From the NCBI RefSeq assembly GCF_900114915.1, contig NZ_FOUS01000013.1, positions 1 through 64,000 on the forward strand: DNA of 64,000 nt. The letters are read 5' to 3'. The DNA is from Bradyrhizobium sp. Rc3b (lineage in GTDB: Bacteria > Pseudomonadota > Alphaproteobacteria > Rhizobiales > Xanthobacteraceae). This document shows, piece by piece, positions 34,367-43,979 of the stretch. The number at the start of each line of letters is the position of its first letter. Positions within the stretch are counted from its first letter, which is position 1. The position numbers and the translations under genes are program-made. The notes under the pieces were generated by a model. That model was not told the DNA's origin, ran no database searches, and saw only the letters and a list, made by a program, of their open reading frames with translations.

Positions 34367-35095
34367 TCAGCTGGCCTTGGCGAGCTCGTCGTCCTCGGGC
34401 GAGTTCAGATAGACGCCCGACATGGTGTCGACCCAGCACAGATGGTCGTGCACCTTCTTCACGCCATCGACGTTCTCGGCTGCGACGATCGCGGCCTGCC
34501 GCGTGCGCTCTTCGGTGATGACGCCGCTGAGATGAACGATGCCGTCGCGGACGATGACGTTCAGCCCGAACGGGCACCAGTCGTTCTTCTCCATGGTGTC
34601 GATGATGCGGCTGCGAATGTGGTCGTCATCCGCCGTCGGATCACGCACTTCGCGGGCGAGCCCCGCCACCGCCTGCAGCAGATTGGCGCGGGATACGATC
34701 CCGACGACCTTGTCGCCGCGCACCACCGGCAGCCGCTTCACGTTGTTCCGCTCCATGAGGTCGACGATCTCGGCGAGCGCCGTATCCTCCGTGATGGTGA
34801 CGACCGTGTCGGTCATCACCTCCGCGACCTTGCGGCCGTGCTCGTGGACGAAATCGCTGGCCGACTTGCCCGGACCAAGGATGAACCGCAGCCAGCGTCC
34901 GCGCTTGCGCCCGGTGCCGATTTCGCTGCGGCGGATGAAATCTCCTTCCGACACGACGCCGACCAGCTTGCCGGTATCGTCGACCACCGTGAGACCGCTG
35001 ACATGCCGCTTCAGCATGATATTTGCCGCCTCGACGATGCTTGTGTCGGGGGTAACCGAGATGACCGACCGGGTCATGATCTGGTGGGCGCGCAT
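34367..35095 (-). CDS. CBS-pair and BON-domain protein
   Basis: 242 aa. Two CBS domains (SVISVTPDTSIVEAANIMLKRHVSGLTVVD and VVTITEDTALAEIVDLMERNNVKRLPVVRG) are separated by an Arg/Lys-rich linker; a BON domain (IRSRIIDTMEKNDWCPFGLNVIVRDGIVHLSGVI) ends the protein. CBS pairs sense adenosine nucleotides; BON domains associate with membranes or phospholipids. The start at 35095 has GGAG 8 nt upstream. A TTGAN6TCAA box lies 66 bp further up in the divergent gap with phaC. Confidence 0.9.
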   Translation of the reverse strand: MRAHQIMTRSVISVTPDTSIVEAANIMLKRHVSGLTVVDDTGKLVGVVSEGDFIRRSEIGTGRKRGRWLRFILGPGKSASDFVHEHGRKVAEVMTDTVVTITEDTALAEIVDLMERNNVKRLPVVRGDKVVGIVSRANLLQAVAGLAREVRDPTADDDHIRSRIIDTMEKNDWCPFGLNVIVRDGIVHLSGVITEERTRQAAIVAAENVDGVKKVHDHLCWVDTMSGVYLNSPEDDELAKAS

Positions 35096-35160
35096 GGACA
35101 ACTCCGCTGGCTCTATCGAAATTCGATGCGCGAAAACTAGCGCGGACATCAGGGTGCGGC

Positions 35161-35174
35161 TTGACTCAGGTCAA
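35161..35174. promoter_or_regulatory. FNR/FixK-type box
   Basis: TTGACTCAGGTCAA, TTGAC-N4-GTCAA symmetry, in the divergent gap between CBS-BON and PHB synthase genes, 134 bp before phaC. Confidence 0.6.
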
Positions 35175-35308
35175 TCGGACGAGGCCCGTCCGTCCTGATT
35201 AAGCAATCGTGATCCGCGCCCCGGATTTGATGCAGCTCAACGCCTCTGCGAAGCCTCGTCATATCCTGCTGCCGACCTAGACCAGAAGCCCCTCGGGAAC
35301 ATTGAGCC

Positions 35309-37159
35309 ATGAGCGTCGTGCAGATCTTTCCACGGGCCGAAGTGCCGGCGGCGCAGGCTCTTCCCGTCAATCCCGTCGCTGCTCCCGAAGCCTCGACGGT
35401 GAGCCCCAAAACACCCGCCGGAATGCCTGCCGCCGATCCGCCGCCTGCATCGGAGCCATATCCTCTCGACCGCGCATTTCACGCGATGCTGGCGCGATTC
35501 ACAGGCGGGATTTCGCCGCTGGCCTTGTCGCTGGCCTGGCTCGACTGGAGTTCGCATCTGGCTGCGGCGCCGCAGCGCCAGATGGAGATTGTCCGCAGCA
35601 TTCTGCGCGACACCGGCCGGCTGGCGGAAGCCGCCGCGCACGCGGCGTCACCGGAGCAAAAGCCGTGGTCTGTGATCCAGCCGCAGGGACGCGATCGCCG
35701 CTTCAGCGGACCGCAATGGGAGACCGCGCCGTTCAATCTGTTGGCGCAGGCATTTCTGCTCACAGAGCGCTGGTGGCGGGATGCGGCGACCGGCGTGCGC
35801 GGCGTGTCGCACGCCAATGAGGCCATTGTCGAGTTCTCGATGCGCCAGATGCTTGACATGCTGGCGCCGTCGAATTTCGCGGCGACAAATCCGAAAGTCC
35901 TGGAGAAGGCGTTCCAGAGCGGCGGCGAGAACTTTGTCTTCGGTTGGCAGAACTGGTGCAGTGACTTGATGCGCCTGCTGTCCGCCTCGAAACTGGCGGA
36001 CGGCGAGCAGTTTGTGGTCGGCAGGTCGGTGGCGGCGTCGCCCGGCAAGGTCGTCTACCGTAACGCGCTGATCGAGCTGATCCAATACCATCCGACCACG
36101 GCGCAGGTGCGACCAGAGCCGATCCTGATCGTGCCGGCCTGGATCATGAAGTACTACATCCTCGATCTCTCGCCGCAGAACTCGCTGGTCAGATATCTGA
36201 CCGGTCAGGGTTTCACCGTGTTCGCGATCTCCTGGCGCAACCCGGATGCGACGGATCGGGATCTCGCCTTCGACGACTATCGCAGGCTGGGGGTCATGGC
36301 GGCGCTGGACATGATCGGCCGCGTTATGCCGGGTCGGAAGACCCATGCGCTCGGCTATTGTCTGGGAGGTACATTGCTGTCGATCGCTGCCGCCGCGATG
36401 GAGCGCGACGGTGATAAGCGCCTTGGCACCGTTACTCTCCTTGCCGCCCAGACAGACTTCACCGAGGCCGGAGAGCTGACGCTCTTCATCAATGAGAGCC
36501 AGGTCGCCTTTCTCGAAGACATGATGTGGCAGCGCGGTTACCTCGACACGACCCAGATGGCCGGCGCCTTTCAGCTGCTGCGCTCCAACGAGTTGATCTG
36601 GTCGCGGCTGTCGCAGGACTATCTGATGGGTGAGGGCGCGCCACCGAGCGATCTGATGGCGTGGAACGCGGACGCAACGCGGCTGCCTTACCGCATGCAT
36701 TCGGAATATCTGCGAAAGCTGTTCCTCGACAACGATCTGGCCGGCGGGCGCTATCACGTCGGCGGCAGGAACGTTTCGCTGTCCGATCTTCACGCCCCGA
36801 TGTTCGTGGTCGGCACGCTGGCCGATCACGTCGCGCCGTGGCGATCGGTCTACAAGATTCACTATCAGGTCGATGCCGACGTGACGTTCCTGTTGACCAG
36901 CGGCGGTCACAATGCCGGCGTCGTCGCGCCTCCCGACGAGCCCGGCCACAGCTATCAAGTGCTGAGCAAGGCCGAGGACGCGCCCTATGTCGGTGCGGAC
37001 GAGTGGCTGAAGCTGGCTCCGCGCGTTGAAGGGTCGTGGTGGCCGGAATGGACCAAATGGCTGGCGGCGCGCTCCGGTGCGCCCTGCGATCCGCCACCGA
37101 TCGGGCTTGGAGACGCTCCCGGCCTGCCCGATGCGCCAGGGGACTACGTCAACACTTAA
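35309..37159 (+). CDS. phaC: Poly(3-hydroxyalkanoate) synthase, class I
   Basis: 616 aa. The lipase-like box GYCLGGT holds the catalytic Cys; the Asp is in the FVVGTLADHVAPW region and the catalytic His in SGGHNAGVV. N-terminal PhaC domain segments (LLTERWW, GRSVAASPGKVVYRNALIELIQY, PILIVPAWIMKYYILDLSPQNSLV) are complete. It polymerises 3-hydroxybutyryl-CoA at granules. A longer N-terminal Ala/Pro-rich region (residues 1-45) is usual in rhizobia. Convergent with the CHAD gene, sharing 4 bp. Confidence 0.95.
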   Translation: MSVVQIFPRAEVPAAQALPVNPVAAPEASTVSPKTPAGMPAADPPPASEPYPLDRAFHAMLARFTGGISPLALSLAWLDWSSHLAAAPQRQMEIVRSILRDTGRLAEAAAHAASPEQKPWSVIQPQGRDRRFSGPQWETAPFNLLAQAFLLTERWWRDAATGVRGVSHANEAIVEFSMRQMLDMLAPSNFAATNPKVLEKAFQSGGENFVFGWQNWCSDLMRLLSASKLADGEQFVVGRSVAASPGKVVYRNALIELIQYHPTTAQVRPEPILIVPAWIMKYYILDLSPQNSLVRYLTGQGFTVFAISWRNPDATDRDLAFDDYRRLGVMAALDMIGRVMPGRKTHALGYCLGGTLLSIAAAAMERDGDKRLGTVTLLAAQTDFTEAGELTLFINESQVAFLEDMMWQRGYLDTTQMAGAFQLLRSNELIWSRLSQDYLMGEGAPPSDLMAWNADATRLPYRMHSEYLRKLFLDNDLAGGRYHVGGRNVSLSDLHAPMFVVGTLADHVAPWRSVYKIHYQVDADVTFLLTSGGHNAGVVAPPDEPGHSYQVLSKAEDAPYVGADEWLKLAPRVEGSWWPEWTKWLAARSGAPCDPPPIGLGDAPGLPDAPGDYVNT

Positions 37160-38127
37160 ACCTCCGGCTCGGAATTCGGTGCGAGGTCCGAGGAGCGGAA
37201 GGGTTTGGTCTTGTCCAGTTTGCGGTAGGCCGTTGACGCCGTCCGCAACAGCTTCTTTTCCCGTTTGCGGTTGCGGAATCGATTGCCGGCTTCGAGGCCG
37301 GCGCCGTTCAACGACGCCGCCAGCGCCTGTCCCCGCGCATCGTCGTTCAATCGTCCGAGCGACCGTTGCGCTTTGCGCAATTTCTTGAGGATGGATTTCT
37401 GTTTCGTCAGCGATTCATCGGCGAACAGGTCCTGGAGCGACTCGATCGAATAAGTCAGCCGCTTGTTGAGAATCCGCAGCTTGTGGCGTTTTTCGACGTC
37501 GAGCTTGCGGAGTTTTCGCGCCTTCTTGAGCAGCGCCGTTTCCCACTCGGTCAGCCGCTCCGTCGCGTGATAGGCGAGCGTGCAGCGGCGCAATCGTATG
37601 GCTTCCTTGCTGCGCCAGGTCGACCAGGGGCCGCTCTCGATCCAGGTCGAGGTCTGCTCGACAAGGCGGCGATACCGCGCGGATTGCAGCGCGCGCGCCA
37701 GCAGGCGGTGGCTCTCGGCGCGCTTTTCGTCCCAACACTGAAGCTCGGCGACCACCGCGAGATTGTCGCCACTCTCGGCGACGATCCGCTCGATCGCCAC
37801 GTCGAGATCCCGTACCATGCCGAGCTGACCGTTCAGCCATTTTAGCTCGGTCCAGACCTTCGGGCGAAGGGCGTCGTCGACTATCGGCGAGAAGAAGCGG
37901 ATGGCTGTTCGCAGATGCGTCAATGCGATCCGGATCTGGTGCAGCGCGTCGGGATCGCCGCGGCAGGTGCCGTCATGCTGGGCGAGCACGGCATCGAGGT
38001 GACGGCGCGCGATGATGCGGAACGCCGTATCGCAGGCCATGCCGGGGCTGAGGCGGCCGGGCAGGGCATTGCGCCGCGCCGCCGGCGTGGCGCGAACGGC
38101 CGTCGAGGTCGTGGTGGGTCGCGCCAT
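37156..38127 (-). CDS. CHAD-domain protein
   Basis: 323 aa, helical, rich in His, Arg and Lys. Conserved CHAD pieces: ALHQIRIALTHLRTAIRFF near residue 65 and KRHKLRILNKRLTYSIESLQDLF in the second half, each with basic residues that bind polyphosphate. It may bind polyphosphate or associate with PHB granules. The frame is open to TTG 38142; ATG 38127 is used. It follows the kinase-like gene by about 25 bp and overlaps the phaC stop tail-to-tail by 4 bp. Confidence 0.88.
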   Translation of the reverse strand: MARPTTTSTAVRATPAARRNALPGRLSPGMACDTAFRIIARRHLDAVLAQHDGTCRGDPDALHQIRIALTHLRTAIRFFSPIVDDALRPKVWTELKWLNGQLGMVRDLDVAIERIVAESGDNLAVVAELQCWDEKRAESHRLLARALQSARYRRLVEQTSTWIESGPWSTWRSKEAIRLRRCTLAYHATERLTEWETALLKKARKLRKLDVEKRHKLRILNKRLTYSIESLQDLFADESLTKQKSILKKLRKAQRSLGRLNDDARGQALAASLNGAGLEAGNRFRNRKREKKLLRTASTAYRKLDKTKPFRSSDLAPNSEPEV

Positions 38128-38152
38128 CTTTGTCCGCGCCAATCAGATTGCC

Positions 38153-39685
38153 TTATTTGCTTTCAGCGATCGCGTCCCAGCAGTTCTGGAGCGTCTGCGC
38201 TTGTGTCCCGGATGCATCGATGGTCGCCCAGCCGACGTGACCGATATTATAGTGCTCTTGCTGCGCAGCAACCTCTTGCGTGGCGTCGGATGCGTCTCCC
38301 CGGCGACTTCCGATCCGCATCTGCCGGGTCGCGAGGTCCGCAACCAGGAACAGGCCGTTCAGGGGCACATTGCGCTCCCGCGCCAGTGTGGCGATCGCGT
38401 CCCGTTCGTCCTCGCGGGCGAATACGCCGTCGATGATCGCCGAATGGCCCTGCGCCAGCACCCGCCGGGCATGCTGAGCCAGCGTGGCGTAGACGCGGGC
38501 GGCGTGCTCCGGCGTGTAGGCGGACGGCGGCAGGCGGTGCGTGTCCTCGACCCCGAACATCTGCTTGCGGACGAGGTCGCTGCGCAGCACGACGGCTCCC
38601 GGGGCGGGTGCGACGACGGGCGCGAGCGCGTGTGCCAAAACCGTCTTGCCGGTGCCTGACAGGCCGCCGACCGCAATCAGGCGCGGGGCGGGAGGATGGA
38701 GCAGCGTCCTGGCGAGGTCAAAATAACGCTGTGCCTGGTCAAGGATGCCGGCGTCATCGGAATGCGGCGGCTTCAGCCGTGCCAGGGCTACCTGGGCGCG
38801 GATCGCCGCCCGGATGGACATCAACAGCGGCAGGGCCGAGAGCGCGTCGAGATTGTCGGCCGGCGTCACGGCGAGATAGCGGTTCAGGACGATGTTGGCC
38901 GCATCTGGCTGATCGTGGTGCAACAGGTCCATCAGCGTGAATGCGAGATCGTAAAGCACGTCGACGGTTGCCATCTGCGCATCGAACTCGATGGCGTCGA
39001 ACAGCACCGGCCGGTCGTCGATCAGAACGATGTTTGCGAGATGCAGATCGCCATGGCAGCGGCGCACGAAGCCTTGACGGCCGCGCTCTGCGAGCAGCGG
39101 ACGAACACGCAAAAATGCCTCGTGGGAGGCTTTGCCTAGCTTGTCGACGTCTGCCGCGTTGAAATGGCCGCCGGTCCGCAGGCCGTGACTGTTGCCGTGG
39201 ATCAGGGCGGGGATGGAGGCGACCCATGCGTCGCCGTCGGCGCGTGTCGCCGCGCCGTGGGAAGCGACGATCGCGTCGGCGGCAGCCGAGGCAAGGGCTG
39301 CATCCAGCGGGCCGGCCTTTGCCAGATGATCGAGCGTCCGGTTTTCGTCGAAGCGCGCCATCTCCACCGCATACTCGATCGGCCGGCCGGGACCGTCGAC
39401 CTGCACCGAGCCGTCCGCCTCCTCGGTGATCGCCACGACCCGGTGGTAGATCTGCGGCGCCAGCGGCCGGTTGATCCGGATTTCCTCCTCGCAGGCCGCC
39501 TTGCGCTTCTCGAGCGTCGAATAATCGAGGAAGGGAAACTGCACGGCGCGCTTGATCTTCAACGCGCGCTTGCCGTCGAGGAACACGGAAGCTGCGTGCG
39601 TATCGATCCGCCTCACGTCAGGATGCACGGCAGAATCGGTTAGAGCCGCAAAGATCCGGTCCTGGGTCGCAGAATCGTTTGTCAT
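38153..39685 (-). CDS. Kinase-like plus AAA-type ATPase protein
   Basis: 510 aa. N-terminal aminoglycoside-phosphotransferase-like part includes RRCHGDLHLANIVLIDDRPVLFDAIEFD with the H-G-D and later D motifs. The C-terminal third has Walker A GGLSGTGKT in LIAVGGLSGTGKTVLAHAL, R-SDLVRKQMFGVEDTHRLP and a Walker-B-like IIDGVFAREDERDAIA, as in P-loop kinases. Both domain families bind ATP; this fusion is known as 'APH/ATP-binding' proteins of unknown substrate. Its start is near a FNR-type box in the gap with the USP gene. ATG 39685 chosen; GTG 39697 possible. Confidence 0.82.
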   Translation of the reverse strand: MTNDSATQDRIFAALTDSAVHPDVRRIDTHAASVFLDGKRALKIKRAVQFPFLDYSTLEKRKAACEEEIRINRPLAPQIYHRVVAITEEADGSVQVDGPGRPIEYAVEMARFDENRTLDHLAKAGPLDAALASAAADAIVASHGAATRADGDAWVASIPALIHGNSHGLRTGGHFNAADVDKLGKASHEAFLRVRPLLAERGRQGFVRRCHGDLHLANIVLIDDRPVLFDAIEFDAQMATVDVLYDLAFTLMDLLHHDQPDAANIVLNRYLAVTPADNLDALSALPLLMSIRAAIRAQVALARLKPPHSDDAGILDQAQRYFDLARTLLHPPAPRLIAVGGLSGTGKTVLAHALAPVVAPAPGAVVLRSDLVRKQMFGVEDTHRLPPSAYTPEHAARVYATLAQHARRVLAQGHSAIIDGVFAREDERDAIATLARERNVPLNGLFLVADLATRQMRIGSRRGDASDATQEVAAQQEHYNIGHVGWATIDASGTQAQTLQNCWDAIAESK

Positions 39686-39818
39686 TCCCGCTGGCACATC
39701 CAGATGCGTCGGAAGGCGGCCCGTCCGCCGACCAAGGTAATCCTTAGAAGCAGATCGCGGCCAGTCCTTGACGTCGGTTAACGCCAGTTACTGATGGACT
39801 GGACGACGTTTTCTTGGC

Positions 39819-39832
39819 TTGACGAGGATCAA
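39819..39832. promoter_or_regulatory. FNR/FixK-type box
   Basis: TTGACGAGGATCAA between divergent kinase-like and stress-protein genes, 47 bp before the stress-protein start. Confidence 0.6.
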
Positions 39833-39879
39833 GCCTCTCGACCAAAGCCGGCCTATTGTGGCGGCCAAGGAGAATCCCG

Positions 39880-40719
39880 ATGCCCATCAAGGATGTCTTT
39901 CTGCCGCTTGTCGGCCAGCCGCGCGGATCGGCCCTGGTTGCGATCGAGAAATGTGTGGCCGTCGCCGCCGACCTCGGCGCCAGGATCACGGCGCTCGCGC
40001 TCGAGGAAGACGTTTTCGAGCGGCCGAAAGTGATGCTGCCTCATGACCGCGATTCCGCGGAGGCCGTCAGTTCGCGTGAGGCGAACGACACGAAGCAGCT
40101 CCTCGATGCCTTCACCAATGCGGCGTCCCGCGCCAACATTCGCGCCCAGAGCCGAACGGGCAAGGTGCCGGCGGACGAGATCGCGGCGATCCTGGCCGAG
40201 CATGCCCGTTTCAGCGATCTCACGCTGTTTCCCGTGAAGCCGCACGACAGCCGAACGGAGCACATGATCGAAACTTTCCTGTTCGAATCCGGGCGGCCGC
40301 TGCTGCTCTGCCCGGAGCAGCATGCGGAGCAGTTGCGGCCGGAATTCGAGAACGTCATGATCGCCTGGGATCATTCTGCCCGCGCTGCGCGTGCGGTCGG
40401 CGACGCCTTGCCGATTCTTCAGGCTGCCAGCGTGGTCCGTGTGGTGACGGTAACGCAAGACAGGGATGACGCAGTCGTGCAATCCGGCGCGGCTCTCGTC
40501 GATCATCTCAGGGAACACGGGGTCTATGCCTCCTTCGAAACGGTGACCGGCAACGGCAGCTCGATCGGCAAGGTGCTGGGAAGCTGGACGAATTCCCACG
40601 GCATGGATGCGATCGTGATGGGCGCCTACCATCATTCACGCCTGAACGAGATCGTGTGGGGCGGTGTGACAAAGACCGTCATTGGCCAGCCACCGTGCTG
40701 GGTTATGATCTCGCACTAG
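39880..40719 (+). CDS. Universal stress protein (tandem USP)
   Basis: 279 aa with two USP domains: residues ~1-145 and ~150-279. The second domain carries ENVMIAWDHSARAARAVGDALPIL and MDAIVMGAYHHSRLNEIVWGGVTKTVI, close to the nucleotide-binding GxGxxH/GS pattern but partly altered, so ATP binding is uncertain. AAGGAG lies 7 nt before the ATG. It has an FNR-type box immediately upstream, as many rhizobial USP genes do. The acyl-CoA synthetase fusion follows 66 bp later. Confidence 0.9.
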   Translation: MPIKDVFLPLVGQPRGSALVAIEKCVAVAADLGARITALALEEDVFERPKVMLPHDRDSAEAVSSREANDTKQLLDAFTNAASRANIRAQSRTGKVPADEIAAILAEHARFSDLTLFPVKPHDSRTEHMIETFLFESGRPLLLCPEQHAEQLRPEFENVMIAWDHSARAARAVGDALPILQAASVVRVVTVTQDRDDAVVQSGAALVDHLREHGVYASFETVTGNGSSIGKVLGSWTNSHGMDAIVMGAYHHSRLNEIVWGGVTKTVIGQPPCWVMISH

Positions 40720-40785
40720 GCTCGCCATCTTCCCAGCCTGATCGTCAACCATCGGAACCGCCGCTGATCCGGCGCATTTGCTTTC

Positions 40786-43479
40786 ATGTCAACCTATCGT
40801 CTCAACAATCTGCTGGCGCCGCGTTCGGTTGCGCTCGTCGGCGCGAGCGCCCGTCCGGTCTCCGTTGGACGCGCCGTTCTGGAAAACATCCACAAGACCG
40901 AATTCAAGGGGCGGTTCGGCCTCGTCAATCCACGCCATGCCGAAATCGGCGGCGTCGCCGCGGTGAAAAACCTGGACGGCTTGGACTTCGTGCCCGAGCT
41001 CGTGGTCATCACCGCGCCGGCGCGCGAGATTCCCGGTATCATCGACCAGGCCGGGCGTCGCGGCTCGGCGGGCGCGCTGATCGTCTCGGCCGGGCTCGGC
41101 CACGGACCGGGATCTCTGCACGAGGCTGCAATCGCGGCGGCCCGCAAATACGGCATGCGGCTGATCGGACCGAACTGCCTCGGCATCATGATGCCCGGGG
41201 TCAGCCTGAATGCCAGCTTTGCCGCACACATGCCGGGGGCAGGCAGCCTCGCGCTGATCTCGCAATCGGGCGCGATCGCTGCCGGCATGGTCGACTGGGC
41301 TGCGCAGCGCGGCGTCGGCTTTTCCGGCATCGTCTCGATCGGCGATCAGATCGACGTCGATATCGCCGATCTGCTCGACTATTTCGCGATGGATCACAAG
41401 ACCCGTGCGATCCTGCTCTACATCGAATCCATCAAGGATGCGCGCAAGTTCATGTCGGCGGCGCGTGCCGCCGCACGCGTAAAGCCCGTCGTCGTGGTGA
41501 AATCCGGCCGCATGGCGCAGGGCGCAAAGGCGGCCGCCACGCATACCGGCGCGCTCGCCGGCGCGGACGCGGTCTATGACGCGGCGTTCCGCCGCGCGGG
41601 TGTCCTGCGCGTCTCAGATCTGCGTGAGCTGTTCGATTGCGCCGAGACGCTCGGCCGCGTCGAATCTCCGACGGGAAAGCGTCTCGCCATCCTGACCAAC
41701 GGTGGCGGCATCGGCGTCCTCGCCGTCGATCGCTTGGTCGAGCTCGGCGGAATTCCGGCGACCATCTCTGCGGAGGCTCGCAAGACGCTCGATGCGGCGC
41801 TGCCACCGACCTGGTCCGGTGCAAATCCCGTCGACATCGTGGGCGATGCCGACGCCTCGCGCTACGCGGCCGCGCTGGAGGTGCTGCTGGCCGATCGCGA
41901 CAATGATGCGGTCCTGGTCCTCAACGTGCAAACGGCGATCGCCTCGGCCGCCGATATCGCCACGACCGTGACCGAGATCGTCGGCAAATATCGCGAGCAG
42001 CACCGCCGATGGGCCAAGCCCGTATTGGCGGCCTGGGTCGGTGCCGATCAGCACATCATTCAGGCCCTTTCCGGTGCCGGTATGCCGAACTATCCGACCG
42101 AGGACGACGCCGTGCGCGGATTCATGCATCTGGTCCGGCACCGTGAAGTGGTGGAGGAGCTGAGCCAGGTTCCTCCCGCGATGCCCGATACGTTCGTACC
42201 GGATGCAAGGGGGGCGAGGCAGATTGTCACCGCCGCGATTGCTGATGGCCGCGAGTGGCTCGAGCCTGTCGAGATCAAGCACCTGCTCGAGGCCTACGAC
42301 ATCGCGATGGTGCCGACCTATGCGGCGGCCGATGTCGAGCAGGCGGTGGCCTATGCGAAGGAAATCTTCGCGCAGGGCGGCACCGTGGTGCTGAAGATCA
42401 TGTCGCGGGACATCATCCACAAATCCGATGTCGGCGGCGTCGTGCTCAATCTGACGACGCCGGAGGCCGTGCGAGCCGCCACCTCCGATATCCTCGCCCG
42501 GGCGAGAAAGCTGCGGCCCGAGGCCCGCATCGGCGGGGTCATCGTCCAGGCGATGGTCGTCAAGGCGAAGGCGCGCGAGCTGATTCTGGGCCTCGCCGAC
42601 GATCCCACTTTCGGCACCGTCGTGGTGTTCGGCCGCGGTGGCACGGCGGTGGAGATCATCAACGACAAGGCGCTGGCGCTGCCGCCGCTGGACTTGCAGC
42701 TCGCCCGCGATTTGATCGACCGCACGCGCGTGTCACGGTTGCTAAAAGCCTATCGTGATGTGCCGGCGGTCAAGCAGGACGCCGTGGCCATGGTGCTGGT
42801 CAAGCTGGCGCAGATGGCGGCCGACATTCCCGAGATCCGCGAATTCGACATCAATCCGCTGCTGGCGGACGAAACCGGCGTGACCGCGGTCGACGCTCGC
42901 GTCGCGGTCGGCCCGCCGCAGCGGAAGTTTGTCGGCTCCGGCCCGGCCAATTTCGCCGTTCGCGCCTATCCTTCGCAATGGGAGCGCCGCCTCAAGCTCA
43001 AGGATGACTGGCGCATCTTCGTGCGTCCCATGCGCCCCGAGGACGAGCCGACCATCCACGAATTCCTGCGTCACGTCACGCCGCACGACCTTCGCCTGCG
43101 TTTCTTCGCACCGATGAAGGAGTTTACCCACGAGTTCATCGCGCGCCTGACCCAGCTCGATTATGCGCGCGCGATGGCCTTCATCGCCTTCGACGAGGCC
43201 ACCGGCGAAATGGTCGGCGTGGTCCGGCTCCATTCGGATTCGATCTACGAGAGCGGCGAATACGCGATCCTGCTGCGGTCCGACCTCAAGGGCAGGGGGC
43301 TCGGCTGGGCGCTCATGCAGCTCATCATCAACTACGCCAAGTCGGAGGGGCTGAAAGTCATCTCGGGCGACGTGCTCAAGGAGAACACCGTGATGCTCGA
43401 AATGTGCCGGCAGCTCGGCTTCGAGGTCAAGCCCGATCCGGCCGAGCCCGATATCTGCGACGTCAAATTAAGGCTCTGA
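40786..43479 (+). CDS. Acyl-CoA synthetase (NDP-forming)/GNAT acetyltransferase fusion
   Basis: 897 aa. The order is CoA-binding Rossmann (SVALVGASARPVSVGRAVLENI), succinyl-CoA-ligase-like part (GAIAAGMVDWAAQRGVGFSGIVSIGDQIDVDI), ATP-grasp domain (GTVVLKIMSRDIIHKSDVGGVVLNL, VVFGRGGTAVEI) and a C-terminal GNAT domain (WRIFVRPMRPEDEPTIHEFL, LLRSDLKGRGLGWALMQLII). This is the Pat-like protein lysine acetyltransferase design, which acetylates acyl-CoA synthetases. Whether it also keeps synthetase activity is open. It is downstream of the stress protein. Confidence 0.92.
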   Translation: MSTYRLNNLLAPRSVALVGASARPVSVGRAVLENIHKTEFKGRFGLVNPRHAEIGGVAAVKNLDGLDFVPELVVITAPAREIPGIIDQAGRRGSAGALIVSAGLGHGPGSLHEAAIAAARKYGMRLIGPNCLGIMMPGVSLNASFAAHMPGAGSLALISQSGAIAAGMVDWAAQRGVGFSGIVSIGDQIDVDIADLLDYFAMDHKTRAILLYIESIKDARKFMSAARAAARVKPVVVVKSGRMAQGAKAAATHTGALAGADAVYDAAFRRAGVLRVSDLRELFDCAETLGRVESPTGKRLAILTNGGGIGVLAVDRLVELGGIPATISAEARKTLDAALPPTWSGANPVDIVGDADASRYAAALEVLLADRDNDAVLVLNVQTAIASAADIATTVTEIVGKYREQHRRWAKPVLAAWVGADQHIIQALSGAGMPNYPTEDDAVRGFMHLVRHREVVEELSQVPPAMPDTFVPDARGARQIVTAAIADGREWLEPVEIKHLLEAYDIAMVPTYAAADVEQAVAYAKEIFAQGGTVVLKIMSRDIIHKSDVGGVVLNLTTPEAVRAATSDILARARKLRPEARIGGVIVQAMVVKAKARELILGLADDPTFGTVVVFGRGGTAVEIINDKALALPPLDLQLARDLIDRTRVSRLLKAYRDVPAVKQDAVAMVLVKLAQMAADIPEIREFDINPLLADETGVTAVDARVAVGPPQRKFVGSGPANFAVRAYPSQWERRLKLKDDWRIFVRPMRPEDEPTIHEFLRHVTPHDLRLRFFAPMKEFTHEFIARLTQLDYARAMAFIAFDEATGEMVGVVRLHSDSIYESGEYAILLRSDLKGRGLGWALMQLIINYAKSEGLKVISGDVLKENTVMLEMCRQLGFEVKPDPAEPDICDVKLRL

Positions 43480-43490
43480 GCGCGCCTGCT

Positions 43491-43979
43491 TCAGGAGCGC
43501 GCTTCAGCCGAATTCGCTGAGGCGGATGACTTGGCCGCCGTCCGCAGGTTCCTGATGATGATCGCGATCAAGGGCACCAGCACCGGCACGATCGTGCTGA
43601 GCGGATGATGCACCGCGCCCGACACCTGGGCCTGAAGCGCACGCGCCTCGAGCTGAAGGGCTTCGATAGAGGTGTCGTGAATTTCGTTGGCGAGCTCGAT
43701 GTCGCGGCCTGACGGAGCCCGGCCGGCGATCGCGAAGAGAGCGGCCGCGATGGCGAAATTGACGGCGCCGAGGATGGCCGCCGCGGCAATCGCACTCCAG
43801 ATCTGCACCAGCGCGAAATAGGCCGACAGCTCCAGCATCAGCAGCCCGAACGCCGCGATCAGCGCCGCAAAGGCACGCAAGCCGAGGCCAACAAGCAGAT
43901 GGCGCAGCCTGATGTCCGCGATGATCCTGTCGGTGCGCCACAGCGCGCGTAGATGTTTGACCACATTCTCGGTATTCAC
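43491..43979 (-). CDS. Phage-holin-superfamily (DUF1469-like) membrane protein
   Basis: 162 aa. It has two long hydrophobic stretches (LVGLGLRAFAALIAAFGLLMLELSAYFALVQIWSAIAAAAILGAVNFAIAAALFAI) and a C-terminal one (PLSTIVPVLVPLIAIII). The arrangement fits the holin superfamily III proteins that often pair with DUF883-type proteins. The next gene upstream, starting 276 bp away, is of that type, so they form a pair. A stress-related membrane role is likely; true holin function is not implied. Confidence 0.78.
   Translation of the reverse strand: MNTENVVKHLRALWRTDRIIADIRLRHLLVGLGLRAFAALIAAFGLLMLELSAYFALVQIWSAIAAAAILGAVNFAIAAALFAIAGRAPSGRDIELANEIHDTSIEALQLEARALQAQVSGAVHHPLSTIVPVLVPLIAIIIRNLRTAAKSSASANSAEARS

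Noticed and set aside
34355..34385. Short tandem copy of an AGCTGGCCTTG segment
   Set aside because: Two copies only, overlapping the end of the CBS-BON gene; likely chance or simple slippage.
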